This document shows positions 35,331-43,561 of a stretch of DNA of 64,000 bases, piece after piece. This stretch comes from CBDCRK01 sp965220955. Lineage in GTDB: Bacteria; Desulfobacterota; Binatia; Bin18; CBDCRK01. The notes beneath the pieces were generated by a model. The model was not told where the DNA came from. It ran no database searches and saw only the letters and a list, made by a program, of their open reading frames with translations. The first letter of the stretch is position 1. Each line of letters begins with the position of its first letter. A program made the translations under genes and the position numbers. The stretch covers positions 62,001-126,000 of the forward strand of contig CBDCRK010000023.1 in NCBI GenBank assembly GCA_965220955.1. The letters are read 5' to 3'.

Positions 35331-36683
35331 TTATAACCCCATCCCCTGGGAAACTTCTCTGAGTAGGGCAGCGTTATCTCCGTGGCCGGTACGACAGGCA
35401 GTAACCCGGCCACGCAGAGGACGGCCGAGGAGATAGAGATCTCCCATAAGGTCGAGAACTTTGTGGCGCACCAGTTCATCGGGGAATCGCAGCGGGGGAT
35501 TAATCACCCCACTCTCACCAATAAGAATGCAGTTATGGAGGCGGCCGCCGCCGGCCAGCCCCATTTTCTCTAGCTTTTCAATATCTTTCAGAAAGCCGAA
35601 CGTGCGAGCCGGGGCAATTTCTTCTCGAAAAGAGTCAGGACCGCGATGAACATAAGTATACTCCTGATGTCCGACTGGTGGAGGATAAACGAGAGTATAG
35701 CGTATTTCCAGGCGGTCAGCGGGCTCAATCATAATAAACTTCTCATCCCGTTCCGGGTCGCCAATGGCATAAAGCCGATCAATGACGATCTCTTCGGTTT
35801 CTCTCCCCTGCTCCTTAATGCCCGCTTCCTCCATCATCCTACAGAAATCCAAAGCCGAGCCGTCCAGGACCGGCACCTCGCTCTGTATCTTGATAAGCAG
35901 GTCTGTGATTCCATGCCCGTGCAGCGCTGAGAGCAGGTGTTCTACAGTCTTGGCAGCCATGCCACCATGGTAGAGGTTTGTGGCATAAGCGGTTGAGTCC
36001 ACATAGCGTAAATGAGCGGGGATGGTCACGTCGGAGGAGATACTGCCAAAGACAATGCCGCTCCCAGGTGGTAGGGGGTGAAGAATCAGGCCGGTTTTTA
36101 CTCCGGAGTGGAGTCCCTGGCCATGCTTCACTACACTGTGCCTGATCGTTCGTTCCGGCAATATTTTTCCGTTCTTGTCCTGGTCGGCCCAGCCTTCGAC
36201 TGGCCTCAGGGTAGATGGGGAACGCAAAAGTTTAAATAGAGATGTGGATTCCTGCGTCTCGGTCTTTTGCCCCAAGGCCCGATAGACGGTCTGGAGGAGC
36301 GTATCAATGGAAAAGGGCTTCTCAATAAAATCTGCTGCTCCCAATTTAGCCGCCCTAACCGCGGTCTCAATAGTGCCGTGACCCGAGATTACTACCACTG
36401 GTAATCCCGGTATGTGCTGCTTAATTTTTTCTAGCAGCTCGATGCCGTCTCCTTGTGGCATCCAAATATCCAGGATGACCAGAGAGGGCGGCTCTTTGGC
36501 CACGAATTCGAGTGCCTGCCGCCCACCTTCGGCTTCTAGAACGGAAAATCCTTCGTCATCTAAAATCCCCCGCAAGGTACTCCTGATCTGTTTCTCATCA
36601 TCAACTATGAGGATGGTTCTAGCCTGCGGCTGGAAACACTCGGCTTCGCCTCGTTGACTACTACTTCGCTCAATTCCCGCCAT
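35331..36683 (-). CDS. lpxC: Receiver domain fused to UDP-3-O-acyl-GlcNAc deacetylase (LpxC)
   Basis: 450 residues with two complete domains. Residues 22-140 are an NtrX-like receiver: ILIVDDEKQ acidic pair, phospho-Asp in LVILDIWMPQGDGIE, switch residue in VVISGHGT, and Lys in FIEKPFS. From about 178 follows LpxC, the committed step of lipid A synthesis. Its zinc ligands are kept: His in AAKTVEHLLSALHG, His and Asp in VRHKVLDLMGDLYLLG. PARTFGFLKDIE and the distal His in GHGDNAALLREV are also present. It starts 9 nt after the NtrY-like kinase, where normally NtrX (receiver-AAA-Fis) would be. Phosphorylation probably controls deacetylase activity or stability. The linker carries a palindromic repeat. 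Confidence 0.93.
   Translation of the reverse strand: MAGIERSSSQRGEAECFQPQARTILIVDDEKQIRSTLRGILDDEGFSVLEAEGGRQALEFVAKEPPSLVILDIWMPQGDGIELLEKIKQHIPGLPVVVISGHGTIETAVRAAKLGAADFIEKPFSIDTLLQTVYRALGQKTETQESTSLFKLLRSPSTLRPVEGWADQDKNGKILPERTIRHSVVKHGQGLHSGVKTGLILHPLPPGSGIVFGSISSDVTIPAHLRYVDSTAYATNLYHGGMAAKTVEHLLSALHGHGITDLLIKIQSEVPVLDGSALDFCRMMEEAGIKEQGRETEEIVIDRLYAIGDPERDEKFIMIEPADRLEIRYTLVYPPPVGHQEYTYVHRGPDSFREEIAPARTFGFLKDIEKLEKMGLAGGGRLHNCILIGESGVINPPLRFPDELVRHKVLDLMGDLYLLGRPLRGRVTACRTGHGDNAALLREVSQGMGL
36193..36211. repeat. Palindromic repeat unit in the receiver-LpxC linker
   Basis: CCTTCGACTGGCCTCAGGG matches the dispersed unit CCTGAGC-nnn-CGAAGGG read on the other strand. It falls at about residues 158-164 and yields LRPVEGW in the linker between the two domains, away from either active site. 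Confidence 0.6.
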
Positions 36684-36691
36684 ACCCCCTC

Positions 36692-39223
36692 CTATCCCTT
36701 CCTTCCTAATTCCTCACGAAAAGCCCCCCGTGGTCCTGGGGAGACAAGTCTACCGTCTGGTAAGCTCTGCTCCCTGAGTTCGCTGACTAACGCTTCCCCT
36801 AGCGCTTCCCTTGGTTCACTGACTGATGTTCCGCTTGGATACAGGGCCGACCCGTTGTCTGCCTGTTGCACGGTAGGTAGGTCTAAGGCTTCGCTTAAAT
36901 CCGTTCCCGAACCAAACAACCGTATACTACGTTTTACTGGCAGCTCAATAATAAACCGGCTACCCCCAGGTGGGTTATCCCGCACCCGGACAAATGCCTG
37001 ATGGTCGGCCACAATAGACGCCACAATTGCCAGACCCAGGCCAGTCCCCTCTCTCTTGGTGGAGAAATAGGGCTCAAAAATACGGGCCTTAACCTCAGGA
37101 GCAATGCCGTAGCCGTTGTCTGCCACCTCAAGCCGTACAATACCTTGAGGATGCAAGTAACGGGTAACAACCTCGATCCGTCCCTGGCCCCTATCCCCCA
37201 CCATACGGCAAGCCGCTACAGCATTGTCTAGGAGGTTGACCAAAACTCGCTTCATGCCCTCACGATCAATCTCCAAAGGCGGCAGGCCAACCCCAGACAC
37301 AAAGGCAAAATCAATATCACGGTGTGCCTCACGAAAGAGCACAAGACCCTCCTGCACCAGAGCATTGAGGTCCTGTGGGGTATGTTCGGCTGTGGGTAGG
37401 CGGGCAAAAGTGGAAAACTCGTTCACCAACTCCTTAAGCTCTGTCACCGACTGTCCAATGGTCTGTGTGCATTCTTCAAATATCTCGGCACCCTCGCTGA
37501 TCTGCGGGGCAAAACGCTTGTGCAATCTCTGGGCGGCAAGCTGAATGGGAGTGAGCGGGTTCTTAATCTCATGGGCAATGCGCCTAGCTACCTCACGCCA
37601 CGCTTCCATCCGCTCCACTCGTACAATCTGGGTGACATCCTCAAAGAAACACACCACCCCTGGAGTCTCTCCTCTATCGTCGGTGAGGGGAGTACCGGTT
37701 ATCAGGAGGGAGAGGACCTGCCCATTGCGCTCAAGCTTGAGCTGACCCTTACTTTCTTGTCCTCTTGAGGTAACTCCCTTGGGCGTTAATGGAAGGAGAT
37801 CCTGCACCACTTGTCTAACCTCACTGAACTCGGGCTGGGCAAAGACTTCCTGATATTCCTGGCCTATTGTTTCCTTAGGACTGAGGCCTAAGAGCCGTTC
37901 GGCCGCACGATTGATGGTTGTGATTATCCCCTGGCGGTCAAGCGAGACAACCCCAGCAGTGATGTTAGCCAAAATAATCTCCATATACCTCCGCCTCGCC
38001 TCTAACTCTGTATGGCTTCTCTGTAGGTCTCCGGTCATCCGGTTAAAGGCTGCTACTAGAGTCCCTATTTCATCTTTCCCTTCTCCTTCGATCCGATGCC
38101 TCCAGTGGCCCTGGGCCACCTCTCGGGTAGCCTCGGCGAGTTGCTGGAGTGGGACAGCAATCCTTTTGGCAAGGAACAGCCCGGTCCAGATGGCGGAAAA
38201 GACCACCACCAGCGTTACTAACGCCATAGTCATGATATAGTTGTTCTTAATCGGTTGTCTGAGGTATTTCAGTTGGCTGTACTCGTGAAAAGCGCGAGCA
38301 ATTTGAGAGCTTTGGCGGACCACACTTTGGGGAATATAATACTCAGCCACCACTACTCCCCGCACTTGGCCATCGGCCATTACCGGGACTAGCCCACGTA
38401 CTACGTCCGCCTCACCAGCAGAACGTACTTGTCTCACTTCTTCTCCCCTAAGGGCCTGCTCCAAGCCTGTCCTGAGCCCCGTCGAAGGGCTTGTCTTGAA
38501 CTCCGTCGAGGGAAATGTGCCCCCCCCCTGTAAATCATCCGGGTGGCGTCCCGCTCTTTCTGCTCCCTCCTTTCCAGGAGCCTTCTCTACAGGGACAATA
38601 GCTAAGGATTCTCCTAGTGCTGAGAAGACCTCAACTCTTCCCAGGTGATACTCACGTTGCTTGCGGTTGACTAGTTCCTTGAGGGCTATACGGCTTTGAG
38701 AGTCTGCCAGCTCTGCTCTACCAATTTCATCCGCCAGGTTCCGGGCATAAGAGAGCGCGTTCTCCTGCAAATGACTGTAAAAGGAGTTCGCCACCTCAAG
38801 CGAACTCGCCAGTGAACCCTCGACCTGCACGGTAAACCACTTCTCGATAGAGTTAGTCATAAAGCCAACACCAATGAAAAGAAGGAGTAGGGCCGGAAAG
38901 AGAGAAATGGTTAGAAAAGCGAGGACCAAACGCAGGCGTAGATGTGAGCCCAGCAGTCCCCGGCTACGTTGGTAGAAGAGCTTGATTAGATTACGCCCGA
39001 CAAGGAAAACTAGCAGAACAAGCAGGATAATGATGATGTTGGTCAGGAGAAAGAAAATAACATTGGTGCTCAGTGAATGACTATCACTAAACTGAGGGAG
39101 ACGGGTTTCGAGCAAGGTAAAGAGAAAGACAGCAAGGGCAGTAGCCAGGATGAGAATTCCCTCGCGTTGCGACCGCCGCTCGGGTTCACCTTCCCTCCCT
39201 CTCACTTTTTGTTCTTCAGCCAT
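36692..39223 (-). CDS. NtrY-like membrane sensor histidine kinase
   Basis: 843 residues. Three N-terminal membrane helices (about 22-38, 55-76, 99-121), a periplasmic or extracytoplasmic stretch, a fourth helix near 330-355, HAMP, a PAS domain (about 425-530, IILANITAGVVSLDRQGIIT), then the H-box VARRIAHEIKNPLTPIQLAA, N-box LVNLLDNAVAACR, G1 VADNGYGIAPEV and G2 GTGLGLAIVASIVADH. This is the NtrY architecture. The partner is the following receiver-LpxC. Two parts look like repeat-derived additions: STEFKTSPSTGLRTGL (about 238-253), and a C-terminal tail of some 60 residues with SVSEPREALGEALVSELRE. The stimulus is unknown; envelope state is a fair guess. Confidence 0.9.
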   Translation of the reverse strand: MAEEQKVRGREGEPERRSQREGILILATALAVFLFTLLETRLPQFSDSHSLSTNVIFFLLTNIIIILLVLLVFLVGRNLIKLFYQRSRGLLGSHLRLRLVLAFLTISLFPALLLLFIGVGFMTNSIEKWFTVQVEGSLASSLEVANSFYSHLQENALSYARNLADEIGRAELADSQSRIALKELVNRKQREYHLGRVEVFSALGESLAIVPVEKAPGKEGAERAGRHPDDLQGGGTFPSTEFKTSPSTGLRTGLEQALRGEEVRQVRSAGEADVVRGLVPVMADGQVRGVVVAEYYIPQSVVRQSSQIARAFHEYSQLKYLRQPIKNNYIMTMALVTLVVVFSAIWTGLFLAKRIAVPLQQLAEATREVAQGHWRHRIEGEGKDEIGTLVAAFNRMTGDLQRSHTELEARRRYMEIILANITAGVVSLDRQGIITTINRAAERLLGLSPKETIGQEYQEVFAQPEFSEVRQVVQDLLPLTPKGVTSRGQESKGQLKLERNGQVLSLLITGTPLTDDRGETPGVVCFFEDVTQIVRVERMEAWREVARRIAHEIKNPLTPIQLAAQRLHKRFAPQISEGAEIFEECTQTIGQSVTELKELVNEFSTFARLPTAEHTPQDLNALVQEGLVLFREAHRDIDFAFVSGVGLPPLEIDREGMKRVLVNLLDNAVAACRMVGDRGQGRIEVVTRYLHPQGIVRLEVADNGYGIAPEVKARIFEPYFSTKREGTGLGLAIVASIVADHQAFVRVRDNPPGGSRFIIELPVKRSIRLFGSGTDLSEALDLPTVQQADNGSALYPSGTSVSEPREALGEALVSELREQSLPDGRLVSPGPRGAFREELGRKG
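38465..38512. repeat. Two palindromic repeat units in frame inside the NtrY-like gene
   Basis: GCCTGTCCTGAGCCCCGTCG with AAGGG is followed at once by a diverged second unit, CTTGTCTTGAACTCCGTCGA with GGG. Both are in frame and give the peptide STEFKTSPSTGLRTGL in the sensor part. The DNA family is the same as at 18030-18054. Confidence 0.85.
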
Positions 39224-39232
39224 AGGTTTCTC

Positions 39233-39461
39233 CTAACGGTCCGGCGGGGAACCGCGAAATAGGAAGAACAGAAGCGAGAGGAAGGCGCTCACCAGCAGGC
39301 AGGTAGCCAAGGGAAAATAGAAGGTGAGGTGATTCCGGTTGATGTAGATATCTCCGGGGAGACGCCCAATCCAGGGGAGCTTCCCTCTCATCACCAGAAC
39401 AACACCAGCCACAATAATCAAATACCCCGATAACTATCAACAGCTTACCCAGGTCGGCCAT
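39233..39461 (-). pseudogene. DUF2905 membrane protein with one-base frameshift
   Basis: The first frame gives MADLGKLLIVIG. A second gives YLIIVAGVVLVMRGKLPWIG, RLPGDIYINRNHLTFYFPLA and TCLLVSAFLSLLFFLF. Joined, they are a typical 75-residue DUF2905 protein with two membrane helices around the GKLPWxGRLPGDI loop. The break is an extra base in the CCCC run at 39426-39429, a common sequencing or slippage site. It lies between ruvB and the NtrY-like gene, a usual neighbour of ruvB in other genomes, so it may well be intact in the cell. Confidence 0.85.
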
Positions 39462-39470
39462 ACTCTCTCC

Positions 39471-40559
39471 CTACAGTAATCTGCCCTGTGAGGAATCCCC
39501 TTTCTTCTCTAGACCAAAGTGGTTATAGGCCAGAGGAGTGGCAAGACGCCCGCGCGGAGTGCGACTTAAGTACCCCTCCTGGATAAGGTAAGGCTCGTAA
39601 ACGTCTTCAATAGTTCCCTTTTCCTCTCCTACAGCCGCGGCCAATGTCTCCAACCCTACCGGCCCTCCGCCAAACTTCTCTATAATAGTGCGCAGAAGCA
39701 AACGGTCCATTTTATCAAATCCTGCCTCGTCCACCTCTAGAAGAGCTAGAGCCTTGTGGGCCACCTCCCGGGTGATCTGCCCTCTGGCTCTCACCTGGGC
39801 AAAGTCACGTACCCGGCGTAGAAGGCGGTTGGCGATCCTGGGAGTGCCGCGCGAGCGGCGGGCGATCTCGTGGGTACCTGCCGCATCGATCACCACTTCA
39901 AGAATAGCTGCTGAGCGCCTGATGATCTTTTCCAACTCCTCCACCTGGTAGAAATCCAGGCGAAAGGTGACGCCAAAGCGATCGCGCAACGGGGAGGTAA
40001 GAAGTCCGGTCCGAGTGGTTGCCCCTACTAGAGTAAACCGCTTTAGGTCTAGCTTAATGGCACGAGCAGAAGGTCCCTGGCCGATGACTAGATCGAGCTG
40101 GAAGTCTTCCATCGCCGGATAAAGAATCTCCTCGACCACATGGTTGAGACGGTGAATCTCATCAATAAAGAGCACATCCCCTTGCTCTAGGTTGGTTAGA
40201 ATAGCAGCCAGGTCCCCTTGTCTTTCAAGAGCGGGGCCGGTAGTAGAGCGAATATTGACCCCCATCTCTCTGGCAATGATGTGCGCTAGGGAGGTCTTGC
40301 CCAAACCCGGAGGGCCGCAGAAAAGAAGATGATCAAGCACATCCCCCCGTCCCCTGGCCGCATCAATGCCAATGTGCAGATTCTCTTTTGTCCCTTCCTG
40401 CCCAATGTAATCATCGAGGCTGCGGGGGCGAAGCGATACATCAACACTTCGCTCCTCCTCCTGCCACTCCGCAGGAGCATCCCCCTGGGTGTCAGGAAGG
40501 GTGGGTTGAAGAACTTCCCTCTCTTCCCTATAAGAGGCTGGTTTTGGCTTAGAACTCAT
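39471..40559 (-). CDS. ruvB: Holliday junction branch migration ATPase RuvB
   Basis: 362 residues. RuvB is the hexameric AAA+ motor that drives branch migration with RuvA. Walker A is CGPPGLGKTSLA, Walker B VLFIDEIHRLN, sensor 1 LVGATTRTGLLTSPLRDRFG (including the arginine finger), and the C-terminal winged helix carries GGPVGLETLAAAVGEE and GYLSRTPRGR. The N-terminal LRPRSLDDYIGQ is standard; the 40-residue lead is somewhat long. Its ATG overlaps the RuvA stop by four bases. It is part of the yebC-ruvC-ruvA-ruvB run. Confidence 0.97.
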   Translation of the reverse strand: MSSKPKPASYREEREVLQPTLPDTQGDAPAEWQEEERSVDVSLRPRSLDDYIGQEGTKENLHIGIDAARGRGDVLDHLLFCGPPGLGKTSLAHIIAREMGVNIRSTTGPALERQGDLAAILTNLEQGDVLFIDEIHRLNHVVEEILYPAMEDFQLDLVIGQGPSARAIKLDLKRFTLVGATTRTGLLTSPLRDRFGVTFRLDFYQVEELEKIIRRSAAILEVVIDAAGTHEIARRSRGTPRIANRLLRRVRDFAQVRARGQITREVAHKALALLEVDEAGFDKMDRLLLRTIIEKFGGGPVGLETLAAAVGEEKGTIEDVYEPYLIQEGYLSRTPRGRLATPLAYNHFGLEKKGDSSQGRLL

Positions 40560-41146
40560 ACTCCCAGATTCCGTAGCGCCTCACGAATGACTTCAGCGAC
40601 CTCTTTCTTTCCTCCTTTCAGGGCTAACCCGACCCATCTCTCTGCTTCGGTCTTGCGGTAACCCAAATTAACCAGGGCAGAGACCGCTTCTGTCATTACC
40701 TGGGCCTGCTCTCCAGGAATTCCTTGTGCCTGTCCGTTCCAGACCACACTGACCTTCTCCCTGAGTTCGATTACCAACCGCTCAGCCATTTTTTTTCCTA
40801 CCCCAGGGATGGCTAAAAGTCGGGTGACATCGCTGTCACTGAGCGCCTCCTTTAGTTCTTGCACGGGGATACCAGAGAGGATGTTGAGAGCCAAGCGAGG
40901 GCCAATACCCGTCACCCCTCTAAGAAGGAGAAAGAGATCTTTTTCTTCCCGCTCAAGAAAGCCGTAAAGCTGTAGCGTATCCTCACGAGTGTGGGTGTAG
41001 ATGTGCAGGCTGACTCGCTCTTGTATAGCGGAGAGACGATAAAAAGTCTGCAGGGAAACAAATACCTGATACCCGACTCCTCCCACATTAATAATCAATT
41101 GGTTGGGACTTTTCTCCGCTAGCACTCCTGTGATCTGAGCAATCAT
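40556..41146 (-). CDS. ruvA: Holliday junction DNA helicase subunit RuvA
   Basis: 196 residues. Domain I is an OB fold (IAQITGVLAEKSPNQLIINV, GVGYQVFVS). Domain II holds two helix-hairpin-helix motifs (LLRGVTGIGPRLALNIL and LLAIPGVGKKMAERLVIEL). Domain III is the RuvB-binding tail (EAVSALVNLGYRKTEAERWV). It starts three nt after the RuvC stop and overlaps RuvB, so the three should be translated together. Domain order and length are normal. Confidence 0.97.
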   Translation of the reverse strand: MIAQITGVLAEKSPNQLIINVGGVGYQVFVSLQTFYRLSAIQERVSLHIYTHTREDTLQLYGFLEREEKDLFLLLRGVTGIGPRLALNILSGIPVQELKEALSDSDVTRLLAIPGVGKKMAERLVIELREKVSVVWNGQAQGIPGEQAQVMTEAVSALVNLGYRKTEAERWVGLALKGGKKEVAEVIREALRNLGV

Positions 41147-41149
41147 GTC

Positions 41150-41845
41150 TTAGTAGGGGCGAAGCATTCGTAGGCCGGCACGTCTTCTTGAACCAGCCAG
41201 AGATAGCCTCGTTGTTGCCTCTTGCGCATATCCTGAATCTCGAATTCTTTCCTGTAAAGAACTGCTCTGGAGATGGCAGAGGGCTGCGGCAAGTGCATCG
41301 GTAGCGTCTTTGCTGGTCGGAAAAGAAGCCTCCCGGCGGGGTACGGTTTCTATCTGTCCCGGCGGGGTACTGCCTGTACCGAGCAAAAGAGAAAAGACGC
41401 CCTTTTGCACCTGTTCTTTATCTGCCCGGCCATACCCAACCACCGCCATTTTGATCTCTGTCGGGCTGTACTCGTGTACCGCCAGCCCAGTCTGAGCCGC
41501 GGCAAGAAGTGCCACCCCACGTGCTTCACCCAGGCGTAGTGTACTCTGCACGTTGCTCTTCTCACCAGGGGCAAGAAAAGCCTTCTCTAGGCTTAATACT
41601 TGTGGGGTCCACTTAGTGATCACTTCCATAAGGCTGGTGTGGATAATCCGAAGCCGTTCGGGCAAAGAGCGGTAGGCCGCCCCACGGTAAGCCGTCCCCC
41701 TGAACCGGCGCGTTGTGATCGCCCCACCAGCAAGGAACACAAAGTCTGGTCCCTGTTTTTCTATTACACCCCAGCCTGCAGTTACGGTTCCTGGATCAAC
41801 TCCAAGAACGCGTAGAAATGTTGAATGTGCTGTGCTAAGACTCAC
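41150..41845 (-). CDS. ruvC: Holliday junction resolvase RuvC with repeat-derived insertions
   Basis: 231 residues, against about 165-180 in most bacteria. Catalytic acids are in VLGVDPGTVTAGWGV, LSLEKAFL and DATDALAAALCH. Two regions are extra. Before DATDAL, TGSTPPGQIETVPRREASFP is encoded around a 13-bp direct repeat (CCCGGCGGGGTAC at 41332-41344 and 41358-41370). The C-terminal tail after the last helix ends RMLRPY, whose DNA CGAATGCTTCGCCCCTAC resembles the GTAGGGG repeat family. The active site seems complete, so the protein is likely functional. Confidence 0.93.
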   Translation of the reverse strand: MSLSTAHSTFLRVLGVDPGTVTAGWGVIEKQGPDFVFLAGGAITTRRFRGTAYRGAAYRSLPERLRIIHTSLMEVITKWTPQVLSLEKAFLAPGEKSNVQSTLRLGEARGVALLAAAQTGLAVHEYSPTEIKMAVVGYGRADKEQVQKGVFSLLLGTGSTPPGQIETVPRREASFPTSKDATDALAAALCHLQSSSLQERIRDSGYAQEATTRLSLAGSRRRAGLRMLRPY

Positions 41846-41885
41846 CTCTTCCTCCTACAACCCCACACCGAGGGCTACCATCGAC

Positions 41886-42638
41886 TTAAGTAGCACCTAT
41901 ACGCTCCAGCTCCTCCTGGGCAATGTCAAGGTTAGCAGAAACATTCTGTACGTCATCATGGTCCTGCAATATCTCAAGGAGCTTAAGCGTCTGCTCCGCT
42001 TCCTTTCCTGAGAGGGTGACAGTGTTTTGCGGAATCATTGTTACCTCAGCTGAGGCAATAGCAATTCCTTGTTTCTCCATTGCCTCCCGCACAGTATCAA
42101 GGTCTTCGGGTATAGTGGCCACTTCGAATGTCTCGCTGCTATCGGTCACATCCTCGGCCCCGGCCTCCAGGGCAATTTCCATCAGTCGATCTTCCTCTAC
42201 TTTGTCTTTCTCAACCGTGAGCAGACCTTGCTTGCTAAACATCCAGGATACGCACCCACTCTCCCCCAAGCTGCCACCGTATTTGGTAAAAAGGTGACGA
42301 ACGTCGGAGACGGTGCGATTGCGGTTGTCGGTAAGTGCTTGCAGCAGGATTGCCACTCCACCCGGACCATATCCCTCATAATGAGCTTCCTCGTAAGTCG
42401 TTCCCTCTAGCTCTCCTGTGCCCCGCTTGATGGCTCGTTCTATAGTGTCCCCGGGCATGCTTGCGGTTCTGGCTGCAGTTACAGCGGTGCGCAGGCGGGG
42501 ATTGGCATTAATGTCTCCCCCGCCTGCACGCGCAGCAACGGTGACGTCTTTGATTAGCTTGGTAAAGAGCTTACCCCGCCGGGCATCAGTAACCGCTTTT
42601 TTGTGTTTGATTGAGCTCCATTTGGAATGGCCAGACAT
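41886..42638 (-). CDS. yebC: YebC/PmpR family protein
   Basis: 250 residues. MSGHSKWSSIKHKKAVTDAR is the invariant start. GGGDINANPRLRTAVTAART, GPGGVAILLQALTDNRNRT and KYGGSLGESGCVSWMF follow in order. ATG 42638 is chosen over an upstream in-frame ATG because it matches the family and follows GGAGGAAGGGGT. YebC-type proteins bind DNA or, as shown for some members, help ribosomes on proline-rich stretches. It starts the yebC-ruvCAB run, the common arrangement, with 40 nt to ruvC. Confidence 0.96.
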   Translation of the reverse strand: MSGHSKWSSIKHKKAVTDARRGKLFTKLIKDVTVAARAGGGDINANPRLRTAVTAARTASMPGDTIERAIKRGTGELEGTTYEEAHYEGYGPGGVAILLQALTDNRNRTVSDVRHLFTKYGGSLGESGCVSWMFSKQGLLTVEKDKVEEDRLMEIALEAGAEDVTDSSETFEVATIPEDLDTVREAMEKQGIAIASAEVTMIPQNTVTLSGKEAEQTLKLLEILQDHDDVQNVSANLDIAQEELERIGAT

Positions 42639-42826
42639 ACCCCTTCCTCCCGTTTGGTTGGGCCCACAGCAAAGCCCGTGGAGAAATCTAGATGTAAGTG
42701 TTACCACATTGCCGGGAGGGAGTAAACGACAATATCAGACAGAGCTATTAGACAGAGACCCTTCCTCTTACCCCTATCTTTGTCTCTATTTCTATCTCTA
42801 TCTATTCTGTATAAGGCTGCCCAACA

Positions 42827-43561
42827 ATGATGTTTGCTAAAAGAAAGGGCCTTGTTGTTCCGTTGGCCCTTTGGCGAGCCCTCCGGCTAAGCTCAGGGCG
42901 TGCTTGGCTCAGGATAGGCTTTGGGGCGGGTCTTTTGCTTTCTCTGGCAACCCAGAGCTGTACCGCTGTGCAAGACAGTGGGAGTCTGTCTTCACTCTCT
43001 CGCCAGCCTATACAGGTAGGAGTTGCTTCTTGGTATGGGCCAGGATTTCATGGTCGCCTCACCGCCAACGGCGAAGTCTATAACCAGTATGAACTGACTG
43101 CTGCCCACCGCACTCTGCCCCTAGGAACCAGGGCAATGGTGACAAACCTTAAAAGTAGCCGGTCTATTGAAGTAAGGATCAACGATAGGGGTCCATTTGT
43201 GGACGATCGTATCATTGACCTTTCCTATGCTGCGGGCCGCGCCATTGGCTTCATCGGTCCAGGCACTGCTCGAGTGCGAATTGAAGTGGTTGGTTCTCCT
43301 CCTACCGGTTCTTTTACAGCCATGTATGCTGTACAGGTCGGGTCATTTGTCGACTCAGAGAAAGCTGCCTTTCTACGGTCTCGCCTGACATCTCGTTACT
43401 CTGATGTCTATATCAGCCCGCTGCAGGCAAGCCTGCTTCGCTATTACCAGGTCCGTCTAGGACCCTTTTCTATACGCGCACAAGCAGAAAAGCGAGCCGT
43501 AGAAGTGGCTGGCTCAGGGCTGCGTGCCATTATTGTTGAGGAGACAATAATGGCTCAATAA
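42827..43561 (+). CDS. rlpA: RlpA-like septal lytic transglycosylase with SPOR domain
   Basis: 244 residues. A lipoprotein-like signal (FGAGLLLSLATQSC) is followed by the double-psi beta-barrel GVASWYGPGFHGRLTANGE with the conserved Asp in VRINDRGPFVDDRIIDLSYA, then a SPOR domain (YAVQVGSFVDSEKAAFLRSR) that binds denuded septal glycan. RlpA cleaves peptidoglycan lacking stem peptides. The signal region is preceded by LWRALRLSSGRAWLRIG, encoded by a dispersed palindromic unit at 42878-42914. Its TAA overlaps the next ATG by one base. Confidence 0.92.
   Translation: MMFAKRKGLVVPLALWRALRLSSGRAWLRIGFGAGLLLSLATQSCTAVQDSGSLSSLSRQPIQVGVASWYGPGFHGRLTANGEVYNQYELTAAHRTLPLGTRAMVTNLKSSRSIEVRINDRGPFVDDRIIDLSYAAGRAIGFIGPGTARVRIEVVGSPPTGSFTAMYAVQVGSFVDSEKAAFLRSRLTSRYSDVYISPLQASLLRYYQVRLGPFSIRAQAEKRAVEVAGSGLRAIIVEETIMAQ
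42878..42914. repeat. Palindromic repeat unit in frame in the rlpA signal region
   Basis: GCCCTCCGGCTAAGCTCAGG followed by GCGTGCTTGGCTCAGGA. It aligns with the tmk copy read on the other strand (GCCCTTCGGCGGAGCTCAGG). It codes for ALRLSSGRAWLR, so it lies between the start codon and the hydrophobic core of the signal peptide. Confidence 0.75.
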
